Below, one piece after another: positions 33,292-45,048 of a stretch of DNA of 64,000 bases. The DNA comes from Ephemerocybe angulata (taxonomy: Eukaryota > Basidiomycota > Agaricomycetes > Agaricales > Psathyrellaceae), in assembly GCA_013368325.1 (NCBI GenBank), contig JAACJK010000002.1, positions 434,001-498,000 on the forward strand, in the 5' to 3' direction. Made by a program: the position numbers and the translations under genes. Below the pieces are notes generated by a model. That model saw only the letters and a list, made by a program, of their open reading frames with translations. It was not told the origin of the DNA and searched no databases. The stretch's first letter is position 1. The number at the start of each line of letters is the position of its first letter.

Positions 33292-34421
33292 TCTAGGACG
33301 AGAACCAATCTTAAAGGAAGTGATAGAGTTCGATCGGATGCAAGGCTTTGAAAAATGGCGCAGTCTATGAGCGTTGGAAAGCAACCTCGCAAGTTCACTT
33401 TGCTTGGGAATTATTGTCGAGCGTGGTAAGAATTACGTAATGATTGCCGGGCCCGGCTTAGGACAGACAAAGTCCAGAGTCCGAAATAGTCCGACAGCCC
33501 CTGGAGTCTGGACAGCCCCGCCCGGCGCCTCCCTTCCTACGATTATCACCATCGTTGACCCTCGTGGACCGTTACATCGACTCCTAGGCGGCTAGATCGA
33601 ACTAGGAGAATAAAAGCAGAAAGGTTCATGGAACGTTGGCAGGGATTGAACGGAAAAGCATCTTGCAAAACATCCAAGCCTACAGCGTTCCGCTCTATCG
33701 CAACCTTTTCGACCAACGATTTACCATTGCTGGAACTCCTCTCGGTCTCACTATCGTCCCTCGAATGATAGAGCTTACATTCTATGAGGCTGCATGTCTT
33801 GTTCCGATACAGGATTTGTTAGGTATCTTGGAGGGTCAATGCCGTTGTCAGGGAGTGGAGGGGAAAGAAGTGGGTCTCCCTCTTATCTATACCGGTCTCC
33901 GCCATATATCTCACCTGAGTGCATCAAGCCTCCAAGCGCATCCAAAGACACGATGAAGCAGTTTGCTCAGGTCCTCAATTTTCGAATGTTATCCTGGTTG
34001 CAGATTCAGATCGCAACCCTCGAGCCTCCTCCCGTTCCCAAAGTTCGAAGAACTGAGAACTGTGAACGTCCACCAGGATTCTCATTCTGAAAAGCATCGA
34101 TTGTCAAGAGCCTTGGAGGTTTTCCCGGCCCCGCGTAGCTTCACGAATCCTGGGACAGCCCCTCCTTCTACGCACGGTTTCTCCGGCTACGTCAACACAT
34201 CAGACTGGCTTTCATCGAACAGCTCAGAACAGTGAACAATGCATCGCTGCACTCCTAGGAGGCGGACAGGCGGAAGATCGACTCAGGCCACGACTGAAAG
34301 GCTATTCGATGAAAAGTGTCAGCCAGCCCCTGCGACTGTTTAAAATCACGAAGGGGCTGTCAGCCAATCCTAACTTGAACTCCTTTTCTCTCCTATCCAT
34401 TCATCGTCGTTCGTTACTCCC
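33292..34421. other. intergenic, upstream of FunK1 copy 4 and glyoxal oxidase
   Basis: 1.1 kb between divergent genes. The ORFs at 33636-34235 show no domain and are not supported. Confidence 0.4.
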
Positions 34422-36946
34422 ATGTGGACTACGCTCATCTTTACAAGCATCGCCGTCGCGCCGTGGAAATTCGCGCTTGGCCAAGCGACGGAGGACGCAG
34501 TAGAGCAGGCGTTGCGTAATGGAAGTCCTGGTAGCTTTGATATCATCGGCGAATCGCTCGTCAGTGGTCAACAGGTGAGTCGCTTCAGTTTTACAAGGTT
34601 ACATGAGTCGCTAACGTCTTCGGCGTTGCAGCTTTTCTTAGGAAACCCGAACACGGTATACTTTATTGACAAGGTCGAGAACAACCCGACGCAGATCAAT
34701 GGTCACCCTGCCTGGGGCTCGGGTTTGTCTCCTCCGATATCAATTGTGATACTTACCAATGAGGGCGATGATAGAATGGACTCTGAGCAACAATCAGCAA
34801 AGGCCGATGGAAGTTATGACCAACTCGTTCTGCGCGGTATGTGCATGAACGAAATCCGTACCCCAGACCCCCTTACTTCTTCGTATAACAGGGCGGTAAC
34901 GTTCTTGGCAATGGCACTTGGATCAACGTTGGCGGTAACCAGGCCGTGACATATGGTGGAGATGCAGCGGATGTCCAAACCGGTACCGCCCCTTATTTCG
35001 ACCCAGATGGGCGCCAGTCGTAAGTTCGCCCAACCGTGTGACATGTCTAGTCAACGTCGCTAACTTTTGTAAAAGGATCAGGTAAATGGACCCTTGGCAC
35101 CAGCTTAACTCGATCAGCTCACGCTGAATACAGGATGCTGAATCCGTGTAATGACCAACACTGTGACTGGACTCTCTCCCCGCACCAGTCTGATCAGCGA
35201 TGGTACCCTACCTTGTAAGTCGAACGCCACATGCACCCGCCCCGGTCCTCACTCCACGCATAGAGAGACGCTCGAAGATGGAAGCATTATCATCGTACGC
35301 ACACATTAACCTACGACCGCTACTCTCGCTCATTTACCACCATATCTTTCCAGATCGGCGGCTGCAGAAACGGCGGCTACGTTAACGACCAGTACCAAGA
35401 CAACCCGACTTACGAATTCTTCCCTCCTACGGGGGAACCCATCCGTTCCCCTGTGCTCAGCCGCACGCTGCCCGTCAATCTATACCCCCTCGTGTGGCTA
35501 CTGCCTTCGGGGAAACTTCTCCTGCAAGCCAACTATGAGACGATTCTCCTCGACAGGCGGACGAATAGGGAGACAGCACTCGATACCATGCCTGACGCCG
35601 TTCGAGTGTATCCTGCGAGTGCTGGGACGATCATGCTTCCCTTGACTCCCGCAAACAACTGGACTGCGACGATCCTGTTCTGCGGTGGGTCTGCTGTTGC
35701 AACTGAGAGGTACTTTTACTTGTCTGTTCATTATGTCGCTTCGTACTCAAAAGGAGTTCGCAGATGGCAAGCCCCAGACTTCATCGCGATACAGCAAGCA
35801 CCGTCGACCTCCTGCGTTAGGATCACCCCAGACGTTTCAGGATCCTATACCCACGACGACGCGCTCCCAGAAGCACGAAGCATGCTGAACTTCATTCAAC
35901 TCCCCGATGGGACGATTCTGGGGCTCAATGGAGCGGCTACCGGTTCGCTTACCCCATACTTCCATTTGCCCATGGATACTAAATCCTGGCTCTTCTAGGC
36001 ACCGCTGGTTATGGGAACGTCACCTGGGCCACAGGCCAATCGTACGCCGACGGACCTGTCCTTACGCCTGTCCTGTATAACCCGAAGGCCCCTGCAGGCC
36101 AGAGGTTCTCACGAAACGGATTCTCCGCGAGCGCTATCCCTCGCATGTACCATTCTTCGGCCACTCTTCTCCCAGACGGTACGTCGTGGCCGACTCACTG
36201 TGCATTCATTATCCCTAATTTCTTCACCCCCGTATATTACGGACAGGCTCCGTCATGGTGACCGGCTCGAACCCCAACGCGGATCATACCACCGGCGTCA
36301 AGTTCTCTACTGAATACCGCACTGAGATCTTCTACCCTGGATACTTCGGAAAGCGCAGGCCGCAACCCAAGGCTTTGCCTACAAAGCTGACGTACGGTGG
36401 CCCCTCGTTCAATGTGCAGCTCACATCCGACGACCTCTTCGGTACGCTGGAAAATCTTAACAAGACGACTGCCGTTCTCATCAGGACTGGCTTCTCTACG
36501 CATGCCATGGTACGTCCTTGTGCTGCGTCTCCACGACTGCTTCGTCAAGACCAACTTATAAATGACATGTTTAGAATATGGGACAACGCTTCGTCGAGCT
36601 CCAGACGAGCTTTACAGGCTTCCACAGCAACACATCCGCTATTCTGCACGTCTCGCAAGTCCCTCCGAACCCGGCTCTGCTCGCACCCGGCCCAGCATTG
36701 CTATTCATCGTCGTTAATGGCGTGCCCTCGGTTGGCGTGCAGGTCATGGTTGGCTCAGGGAATATCGAGCCGCAGCAGACCTTGCCTGTCAATAACCTCC
36801 CTGCACCGCAGATTGAGCTTGGAGACACTTCGAAGGAGACCAAGAAGAACGGCGCTCAGGCCGTCGGGCGTCTGGGACTTTCGGAGAGATTGCCGAAGGC
36901 CCTCATGGTCCTTGGTGCGTTCGCTGGGATGTATCTTACGATGTAA
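34422..36946 (+). CDS. glyoxal oxidase / copper radical oxidase (AA5_1)
   Basis: Twelve exons join in frame. A signal peptide (M-W-T-T-L-I-F-T-S-I-A-V-A) leads into a kelch-type beta-propeller. The copper-radical site is visible: the Cys in G-G-C-R-N-G-G that crosslinks to a Tyr, the radical-site Y-H in P-R-M-Y-H-S-S-A-T-L-L-P-D-G, and S-T-H-A-M-N-M-G-Q-R in the C-terminal DUF1929 domain. These enzymes oxidise aldehydes such as glyoxal and release H2O2 for peroxidases outside the cell. The C terminus ends in a hydrophobic run (A-L-M-V-L-G-A-F-A-G-M-Y-L) suggesting membrane or GPI attachment. A 6-nt exon (35076-35081) is inferred in the N-terminal part. No lesion found. It lies within the FunK1 array. 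Confidence 0.92.
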
Positions 36947-37640
36947 AGTTTGTGCATCATGTGGATCTGACTTTTGTATTTCTGTTCACCATATCCCTTC
37001 GCATCGTCACTAAATATCTGTACGCAAATTGGAGCTGCTTTGAGGCAAGGATATAGTAATTTCAGCATTGACTTGATTCAGACGAGCGATCATTTCATCT
37101 GTGAGGTATCCACTTAGAGACCCAGATTGTCGGTATGAACCACCTGTATTGATGATATCCCATGCGCAAATCTAACAGTTCTGCAACAGAGTTTTTTATG
37201 ATCCCGCCCGTCCGAGTCCTCGGAACGCTATAGTGTCTTTGATATCCCGTCTGTGAACCTTCTTTTTTACGCCATTCTCCTCGATGCGCTTCCACGCCAG
37301 CCAGCGCACCCTCAATTCTGTCGAAGGCGGGGTTTCCCAGGTTAATCCCTTATCATTGTGAGGCTCCCAGCACAGTTCATCGATTGTACCGTGCAGCTCC
37401 TCTATAATACAGGTTGAACCCTGTCTTTGGACAATGCGCGCCCCTATGCGCGCCCCTAAAGACGCTCAGGCTGCGCGCCTAAAGGACAACACGTGATTAG
37501 TGTGTTCTTTATTGGGCTGTTTATGACTATTGACGGCAGATATGGCTATGTCATCAAACGCCGTTGTTCGAGCGGATATAAGTACCGGTGGCATTGTCGA
37601 TTCTTCCTCTTTCTTTCTCCCTTCATCTTCGCTCCCCAAC
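36947..37640. other. intergenic, glyoxal oxidase 3' / FunK1 copy 5 promoter
   Basis: 694 nt with no gene. A short direct repeat GCGCGCCCCTA occurs at 37435-37458. Confidence 0.4.
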
Positions 37641-40264
37641 ATGCCTGCTTCCCCTGCGGTGCCAGACCCTGGAGATAGCCCCAAACGAGCCGTACCTGTC
37701 GTCGAAGCCGTTGCTCCTGTAGATGGCCAAGGCGCACCAACCAACCCCCGCGATGAAGACCCACTCGATACGGGCGACTACCTCGTTAGGTTCAACCGAG
37801 AAGAAGTTGCCTGGGCATCCAACCCTGAGTCGAAGCTATCGAATAGCCCGCACTGGTGCCCTAAAGGGTCCCAATCCACGGAAGCGGACACAGAGTCCGA
37901 ATCGGCGATCTCCGACGATGAATTTGTCGCGTCCGAGGCAGACGTGCCCCCCTCTTCCTACCTTAATAGCAGCACTCCAACCCGACCCTCCAGCCAAAAT
38001 TCAGGAAACGTCTCAGAACTGAAGTTACTGAAGTCGATTATCCTGGACGAGCTCGGCACGGACCTCTACGTTGTCAACATCGAATGGGCACAGTCGCTTT
38101 ACACAAGAATAGCCAACATTCCAAGCATAGAACGGTTCCTTGCTAATCCAGAGAATGGATACGTCGACGGATCTTGGCAAGCTATCCCAGAGGCCCCATC
38201 GGTGGAGAGAGAGATATATCCGCCTTTGGTAAAGATCCTGTCCAGCATCGTTTCACAGTTCAACACCTCCAGGTTCCCCGGAGTTTCTCGCGAGGTTCTC
38301 GACACCAATTACGTCAAGCTTAAGCACGATGACTGCAAGAAGAGCACCTGCCCCGACATATCCATCAAGGCCTCTGGCCCTTCCTTTGAGTTACCTGAGG
38401 AAGGCTCAGCGAACCCATCGCAGCTCGAGGTTCAGGCTGGCTGGTCAAATATAACCTCTGTGGTGGAAGTGAAGCTCGGAAAATACAAGAATCAGATAAC
38501 CGAGCACGCGAAGCAGCTGTCGATGTATTGCAGGTCAGTACAGCCCTCTCTCAGCCTCATGTGTATTCAACAGTCGAATTTCAGACAAATACTCCTCCAA
38601 CAACCCAACCGAAATTTCGTTCGGTTTCTTCTAATCACCGAGAAGGAGGTTCGACTTGTCCACTTTGACCGAAGTGGGGTATACTTTTCGCCATTTATCA
38701 ACTTCCACGAGGATCCGCACACTTTCATCCGGCTCGTGGTCGGCATTTCTACGTGCAACGAGAAGATTTTGGGCCTAGACACGTCAGTCAAGTGGAAAAT
38801 TGACAAGTCTACTGGGAAGAAGATCTCAGGAACTGTGAAGCACTTCGACGATGACGGCATAACCACTGTCTACAATATAGTGATGGACTCTCGCCCGTTT
38901 ATACGTGCCAGCATCCGTGGCCGCGGCACCATCTGCTATCGTGCCATCAACTCCAAGACCGGGAAGGCGGTTGTTATTAAGGACTCATGGCGTACGGAGG
39001 GCAGGGAGCCAGAGAGTTCGTACCTTATGGCGGCCAAAGGCCTTAAGGGAGTCGCCCAGGCCGTATCATACTCGAACAACTGCGGTGAAACAAAAGAATA
39101 TCGACCGAAGGGGGCGAACCACCAGCACTACTACAACAGAATCAAATCTCGGGTTGTTATCGAGGAATATGGAGGACCACTTGAGATATTCTCAACCCGT
39201 TTTCAACTCATTTCAGCTATCAGAGATGCGATTGATGGTGCGTAATTCTCAAAGTTAACATATACATATATCACTCGTTCTGACATCGCAACGTTTAGGT
39301 CACAGGAAGCTTCTACTGCTTAAAAAGGTTCTGCACAGAGATGTTTCTCCCCGAAACATTCTTCTTGGATCCACCGACGATATTGGAGAGCGCGGCATAT
39401 TAATTGATCTCGACATGGCTGTCTGGATTAATCGCGCTATGTCCGATATAAGCAAGGATCCTCGTACGGTGGGTGTGATGGTCTACGAGCTTATGATGAA
39501 AGCTCATAATTTTCGAATAGGGCGCTCAAATGTGGCAATCCATCGCCCTCCTACGCAGCAGGGCCCTCGAGAAGTCAGATCCGCCTCGGCCTTCGCCACC
39601 TCATAACTATTTGGACGACCTCGAGTCGTTCTACTATATTCTGTGCTACTTCCTCCTTGTCTACGCGCGCCCAGGTGCCCTTCCCTCACAGGCCGCTTTG
39701 AAAAGGTTTGCGAAGACAAACCAACACGATGTCGACCAGGCTGAAGACGGGAAGGTGGGCCTTTTGACCCAGCCTATCAGCAGTGGATGCTCTCGCTGGT
39801 GGGGAGATGTATGCGGGGATCTTGTTGAAGATTACCGGACTATCCTCAATCTCGTTCATGCAGCCCAAACAAGGATTCAAACCATGAATGAAGATCGGAT
39901 AACAGACGAAGGCAGAATCCAGAAGTATATGGAGATAGCTGACAACAGCTGGCACTGTTACGATGATATAATTGCAGCGTTTGACAAAGCGCTTGCCATT
40001 ATACAGTCGGAGGATGTCGATGAAGCCTTGGCAGACTCGGACGCTGGCACCCCTTGTCCCCCTGAGCGACCTACCCAAAGCCGTGCACAGACACTGAATC
40101 AACCGGCAAAGTCGGTAACCCAGGCGCACCGCTCAAGCCTCAAGAGGAGGTTGGACGTTCATCAACACGAAGACTTACCACAGACGAAGAGGAAGCAAAA
40201 GTCTGTTCGGGTAGTGGACCCTCACCCCCGGGCCGAGGGAAGTGCGGAGTCCGACGGAGACTGA
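37641..40264 (+). CDS. fungal-type protein kinase (FunK1 family), copy 5, acidic-tail subtype
   Basis: Exons 37641-38533, 38585-39237, 39299-39468 and 39521-40264 give 819 residues. The start M-P-A-S-P was chosen to match the short Pro/Ser head of copy 2; the frame is open back to 37530. The head is acidic and disordered. It is followed by P-D-I-S-I-K and V-V-E-V-K (complete PD...ExK), Q-P-N-R-N-F-V-R, V-V-I-K-D-S-W, H-R-D-V-S-P-R-N, I-D-L-D-M and L-D-D-L-E-S-F-Y. The tail carries one L-K-R-R-L-D unit and ends E-S-D-G-D, lacking R-R-S-A-R-L. It is open throughout and is the same subtype as copy 2, in opposite orientation. Confidence 0.9.
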
Positions 40265-41037
40265 AAGTAGATTCGAACTTTACATATATGATATATGCAC
40301 ATAGACTGTCGATGAGGCCTATTGTAGGTCATTTCTACCGCATGTTCCAGATGGTAGACAGGTTGCAAATGTGTATATTCAAACTAGGAAGACATTACAT
40401 CTAAGTTGTGTGCGACAGCCCAGTCTCGTCATAGTTTGGAAGGATAAAGTAGCATATAACTATGGGAGGGCGTGGTTGCCCATGGGAGCCAGTGTAAGTA
40501 GCAGAACTGAAATAGGTCCTACAACGGCACGGCGGCTCAGTAAAAAATATCACCCGAGTGACCTCTTCAACCCGACGCCTGTTCGCAAACCGTTGGGACT
40601 GGAGCCTGATAGAGCAATGTAAGGGCACAGCGGAGTTTGATAATTCCCATGTACACAAAGGTGGCAGAGACGAGCTGTTTTCAATGCGGCTCTCCGAGCG
40701 ACAGTTTAGAAAGCGTACTTGAGGAAAGGTGGCGATTGATGGCGACTTTCAAACACTTTTAGTGTTAAGGTAACCTAGACTACCTCAGCGTCCTTACCTC
40801 CGCTATATTCAAAAGTCCCGCATACCCTTAGGTTCTCTCAAGCCCGAGTAGCGACATAGATTTCGAACTTGAAGCTGTCGAAACTTGAAGTCAGGTAAGC
40901 ACGGATTCCGTGGACTGCCTGGGAGTATCCGTGTTTGGCTATTGATGCCATCAGCGGAGTCGACATGTTTGTTGAAAGGGGCAAATTCACTCTTCAACCT
41001 GTACCATCATCCCCTCTGCATCCATATCGTAGTCGCT
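40265..41037. other. spacer between FunK1 copies 5 and 6
   Basis: 773 nt; no supported gene. An open frame in phase with copy 6 extends back to 40885 but is not conserved in copies 7 and 8. Confidence 0.4.
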
Positions 41038-43565
41038 ATGGCCGCTTCAGCTCTCCACGACCACAAGCCTTCTCAACCACGAATTCATTGGACTCGCTCT
41101 CGTGCTCGGGCAGCTAAAGCTACTAACCCCGAAACACATGGACCACTCAATCCTCCCTCACCACCCAAACGCGCCAAGCATCCCCAGAACTCTGACGCGA
41201 TGAAGCCGCGAAAAACCCCCGTCGAGCCTAGCCCAGAAGATTCCACTAGAGATAATGAGTTTAAAAGGCTCAAAGCTGCGCTTTTGCAGGAGCTTGGCGA
41301 AAACGTTCACATTGTTAGTGGGGAGTGGGCTAAATCACTGTACTGTGATGTGGTGGACCAAGCCTCGCTCGACCGCTACCTCGCATCGGAGAGTTCGGGC
41401 TATAAACTTGACGAAACTGGGGAGGGTCGCTGGGCCGGATTACCTCGGAACCCTAGCGAGGAAAGCGCGCTCTATCAGCCCGTCGCTGCTATCCTGTCTG
41501 GCATCCTGAAGTACTTGGGGGACCAGCCCCGTGGAAATGGCGTTACTAGAGAAGTCGTCAGCTCTCATGATCCCAAATCCACCTTTCGGTACGAGGACTT
41601 GAAGGACCTCTGCCCCGATATCTCTATTGTCGCTACGGGTCCCTCGTTCGAGCGGGCTGCCGCTAAAGACGAGTACGTCGTTGGTATTGGCTATTCGAAC
41701 GTGGCATCTGTGGTAGAAGTAAAACGCGACCAAGACCTCGCGAGCGCCACCTTCAATGAAGCTGAGCAAGTTTCTCAGCTGGCTTTCTACTGCAGGTACG
41801 TGATCATTTGCTTACTCGATGGATATGGCGTCTCACCACCACAACTTAGAAACATATTCACCAAGCAACCCAATCGAAACTTCGTTCGTTCGATGATCGT
41901 CACCGAAAACTGCGTCCGAGTCGGACATTACGACCGCGGGGGCTTTTGGTTCACCCCACTCATCGACATTCATCGAGATCCACATACCTTCATCCGACTT
42001 GTTCTCGGACTTGGTTCTTCTAATGAGCAGACCCTTGGCCTTGACACGTCTGTTCAATGGACGGTCGATTCGGCGACAGGGAAGAAGACATCAGGCACTA
42101 TTGCAGGCCTTGATGCAGAAGGTCTCCCCATCGTCTACCAGATCAACATGGGCCATTCTCCCTTCGTGCGCCCTGAGATCAAAAGTAGAGGAACGACTTG
42201 CTGGCACGCCATCGATCCGAGGAATGGACAAGACGTCTTCGTCAAGGACGCCTGGCGGCTAACGAACAAGACTTCTGAGTATGACTACCTGCAAATCGCC
42301 CAAGGCATCGACGGGGTCGTCCAAATAATCTCTTTCCAAGACGACTGTGCCACGACGAAGGACTATCGTCCTACAGCTCTGGTCCCAGAAACATTCAAAC
42401 ACAAGACCAAATCCCGGTTGATCGTTCATCGCTACGGGAAATCAATCGAGCATTTCAGCTCTCGCTCTCAAGCTATCGGCGCCCTGAGGGACGTGATTGT
42501 CGGTGAGTTATTTCGCCCTCAGCCTTCAAGACCTCATCGTCTGACCCAGTGTGCCTTCCAACAGCGCACCGAGCGTTGCTCTCAAAATCAGTTTTGCACA
42601 GGGATGTCGCAGTTCAGAACATCCTTTTAGGTCCTGAGGACGCACCACCTGGTCGCCGAGGGGTCCTTATCGATCTTGATATGGCTACATGGACTTTCAA
42701 AGATGTGTCAGAACAACGCGCTGAAGCGGGAGTGGTAAGTGTATCGCAAGTTTTGATTGTCAACAGATCATTGACGTACCGTCAAGGGCGTTCGTCGCTT
42801 CCAGTCCTCGACAGTTTTGTGGGGGCTGGAGTCTGAGTGTCCCCCCTTCACGACCACCTTGACGACCTCGAGTCCTTTTTCTACGTGCTCTGCCACCTGG
42901 TTCTCCTCTGGGACAGGCCCGGGAAGCGTAACGCGAACATACACAGAAAATTCACAAAGTGGGAACACCAGGAAGATCTGACGGCACTGATAGACTCGAA
43001 GGCGGGACTGTGCTGTCGCCAATGCCCAGGGACCACCCTGTGGTGGGGAGACGCTTGCGATACACTCGTCGACGGCTTTCGGGAGCTCGTTTGGGCAGCG
43101 ATGTTGAAGAAAATCATCGTTCGCAGTAAAGAAGATATTCTCCCCGAAGAAAGGCGCCAGCGACTCGAGGCGATTGCGAAGGACTCCGGGGATATCTACG
43201 ACAAGGTTGTGAAGCTTTTCGATGACGCCCTTGCATCGTTCGAGCAGGAGGACTCGGCCCCACCCGCGGTTGTATCTATCGCTCCTCCTACGTGCCCTAC
43301 CCCGATAGCTCCAATCGCCACCGCAGCCCCCACCCCCGGCATTGCGGCACCTGTCATCATTCCTGCCGAGACGGCCAAAGTCGGTACGAATCTAAAGAGG
43401 CGGCTCGAGGTCGACAACACCGATGCTCCTGCTCCACCGCCGAAGCGTTCTCGAACATCAAAGCCTGCTGCTCTGCCCAAGCCAAGAAAGCGAGCTCAAC
43501 GGACTCGCCCTGAAACTTCCCTACCTCAACCCATTCGCCGTAGTGCACGTCTAAATCGCTCTTAA
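41038..43565 (+). pseudogene. FunK1 family kinase, copy 6, one-base loss in a C run
   Basis: Exons 41038-41795, 41850-42502, 42565-42734 and 42787-43565. Domains match copies 7 and 8: P-R-I-H-W-T-R-S-R-A-R-A head, P-D-I-S-I-V with V-V-E-V-K, V-F-V-K-D-A-W, H-R-D-V-A-V-Q-N, I-D-L-D-M and the end P-I-R-R-S-A-R-L-N-R-S. In exon 4, at 42841-42846, six C residues stand where the paralogs need seven to stay in frame (C-P-P-x-H-D-H-L-D-D), so the reading frame is lost 20 codons into the exon. Downstream the correct frame is open to the end. A homopolymer is where both real slippage and assembly error occur, so this may be a functional gene. Confidence 0.78.
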
Positions 43566-45048
43566 TATGGTAGACTTCACCTTCCTCGCTGCTCATTTCT
43601 GCGTTATTATTTCTCCATATGTACCCGCCTCCTCACTTGGCTGTTTCTGTTTGTAATACCTGGAATACTTTTCTGTCCGTGCAGGTCCTGTTTTTAATGA
43701 CGTTTTGTAGATACCCAATCACCATAATACCCCACCATTGAACTACCCTTTAGATCCTAGATAGCATTCCTCAGATCATGATATCAATTCCCGTACCACT
43801 TGTATTTCTACATACACCATTTCTGCTAAGAAGTCCTCCTTTCACGCTCTACAAGCACTTAAGAAGCTGGGTAACTCGTGAGTACTAGTGAGGGGGGGGG
43901 GTTGTGCGAGTGCGAGTGCGACTGAGCCAGTCGAAGCTTGGTCGAGGACACCCTCGAAACGAAATCCGCGACTCACGACTCACGACTCACGACTCATTTG
44001 GGTCGTGAGTCGTGAATGTGCTAGACGTCGAGTGTTCGAGCCTGGGTGACGGAATGTATTTATGCCTGGGCGTATCTTTCCCTCTGGACTTTCCTAAGCT
44101 CAGGTATAACTCTCAGTCAGTAGAGATGGTCTACGGACACACGTATATAGGGTTTTCTATGTAAATAGACTTCCAGGCGTGCGTTGAAGCTCGCATAGCA
44201 TGCTGACAAAGCCACATGGAAACCGCCAGCGCTCCGAAGGAGGACGGTAATCCCAGCACACTATGATTCAACCTGCGGTGTATAGTATACCTCTCTATAT
44301 ACACTGCTAAGTGGCTTTTGAGACGCCCAGGGGGACAGTACGATTGTGGTTGATGACCGACTCAGTCGGATACGTGGGAAAGCATCCCTAATTCGGGCTT
44401 CACTTGCTCAGAAGGTCGCATTTGCACCTTCAATTCTCCTTCTAGAGCTATATTCTGTTCGGAATATAAGGGTGGCACTTGAATGGCACGTCTCATAGCT
44501 CATAAGTATATCATAATCGGGAAAAAAGTCTGGCTCCTGGGCTGAACGAGAGGTAACTCCCCAAATACAGCTGGGGGGTGAATTGCACTTGCTCTAGACT
44601 GCCCTGCACCCCAAATTTTTGAAAATGACCATTTAGGAAGAATATAGAATGTGTTTATACCTATTAAATGTGAGATACTCTCGGTATACATGCTAGAGGA
44701 GCGAAAGAAGGTATCAGGCGGCGCCGGCATTTGCCGAAGGGCACGACTCATTTGGGTGTCGTGAGTCGTGAGCCGCGGATTTCAATTCAGGGACTTTTTG
44801 CCTTGGTCGAAGCGGCCAGCATTGCTGCGGCCGGCGGCCGGAACATCGCGATTGTGATGGCTCATTGTTGGAATCATACATCCTTGCTTGGACAACAACC
44901 ACCATCTTCGTGTTAGTTTGGTTCAGATTTTGTACCTGGGCTCTCAGATCTGGTGCAGCCATCCCTGTTGAAGCTGTCTAACGGTCTTACCCAGGCTGTG
45001 GGAAACCATTCTTGATCCAATACCGACCTCGACTATACTGCAGCCAAC
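43566..45048. other. spacer with an inverted-repeat element
   Basis: 1.5 kb without genes. It contains a G run at 43892-43901, GCGAGT repeats, and an inverted-repeat pair (43961-44014 and 44742-44785) enclosing about 730 nt. Confidence 0.5.
43961..44785. mobile_element. putative non-autonomous foldback/MITE-like element
   Basis: GAAATCCGCG followed by ACTCACGACTCACGACTC at 43961 is mirrored as GAGTCGTGAGCCGCGGATTTC ending near 44785. CGACTCATTTGGGT is present in direct orientation beside both arms (about 43990 and 44744), and at the left arm its own complement follows, making a local hairpin. No transposase frame lies between. Target duplications could not be defined. Confidence 0.5.

Noticed and set aside
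33636..34235. Overlapping ORFs upstream of glyoxal oxidase
   Set aside because: No shared frame, splice structure or domain; treated as promoter region.
43895..44010. CRISPR-like direct repeats (ACTCACG units)
   Set aside because: Units are contiguous without spacers and part of an inverted repeat in a eukaryotic genome.
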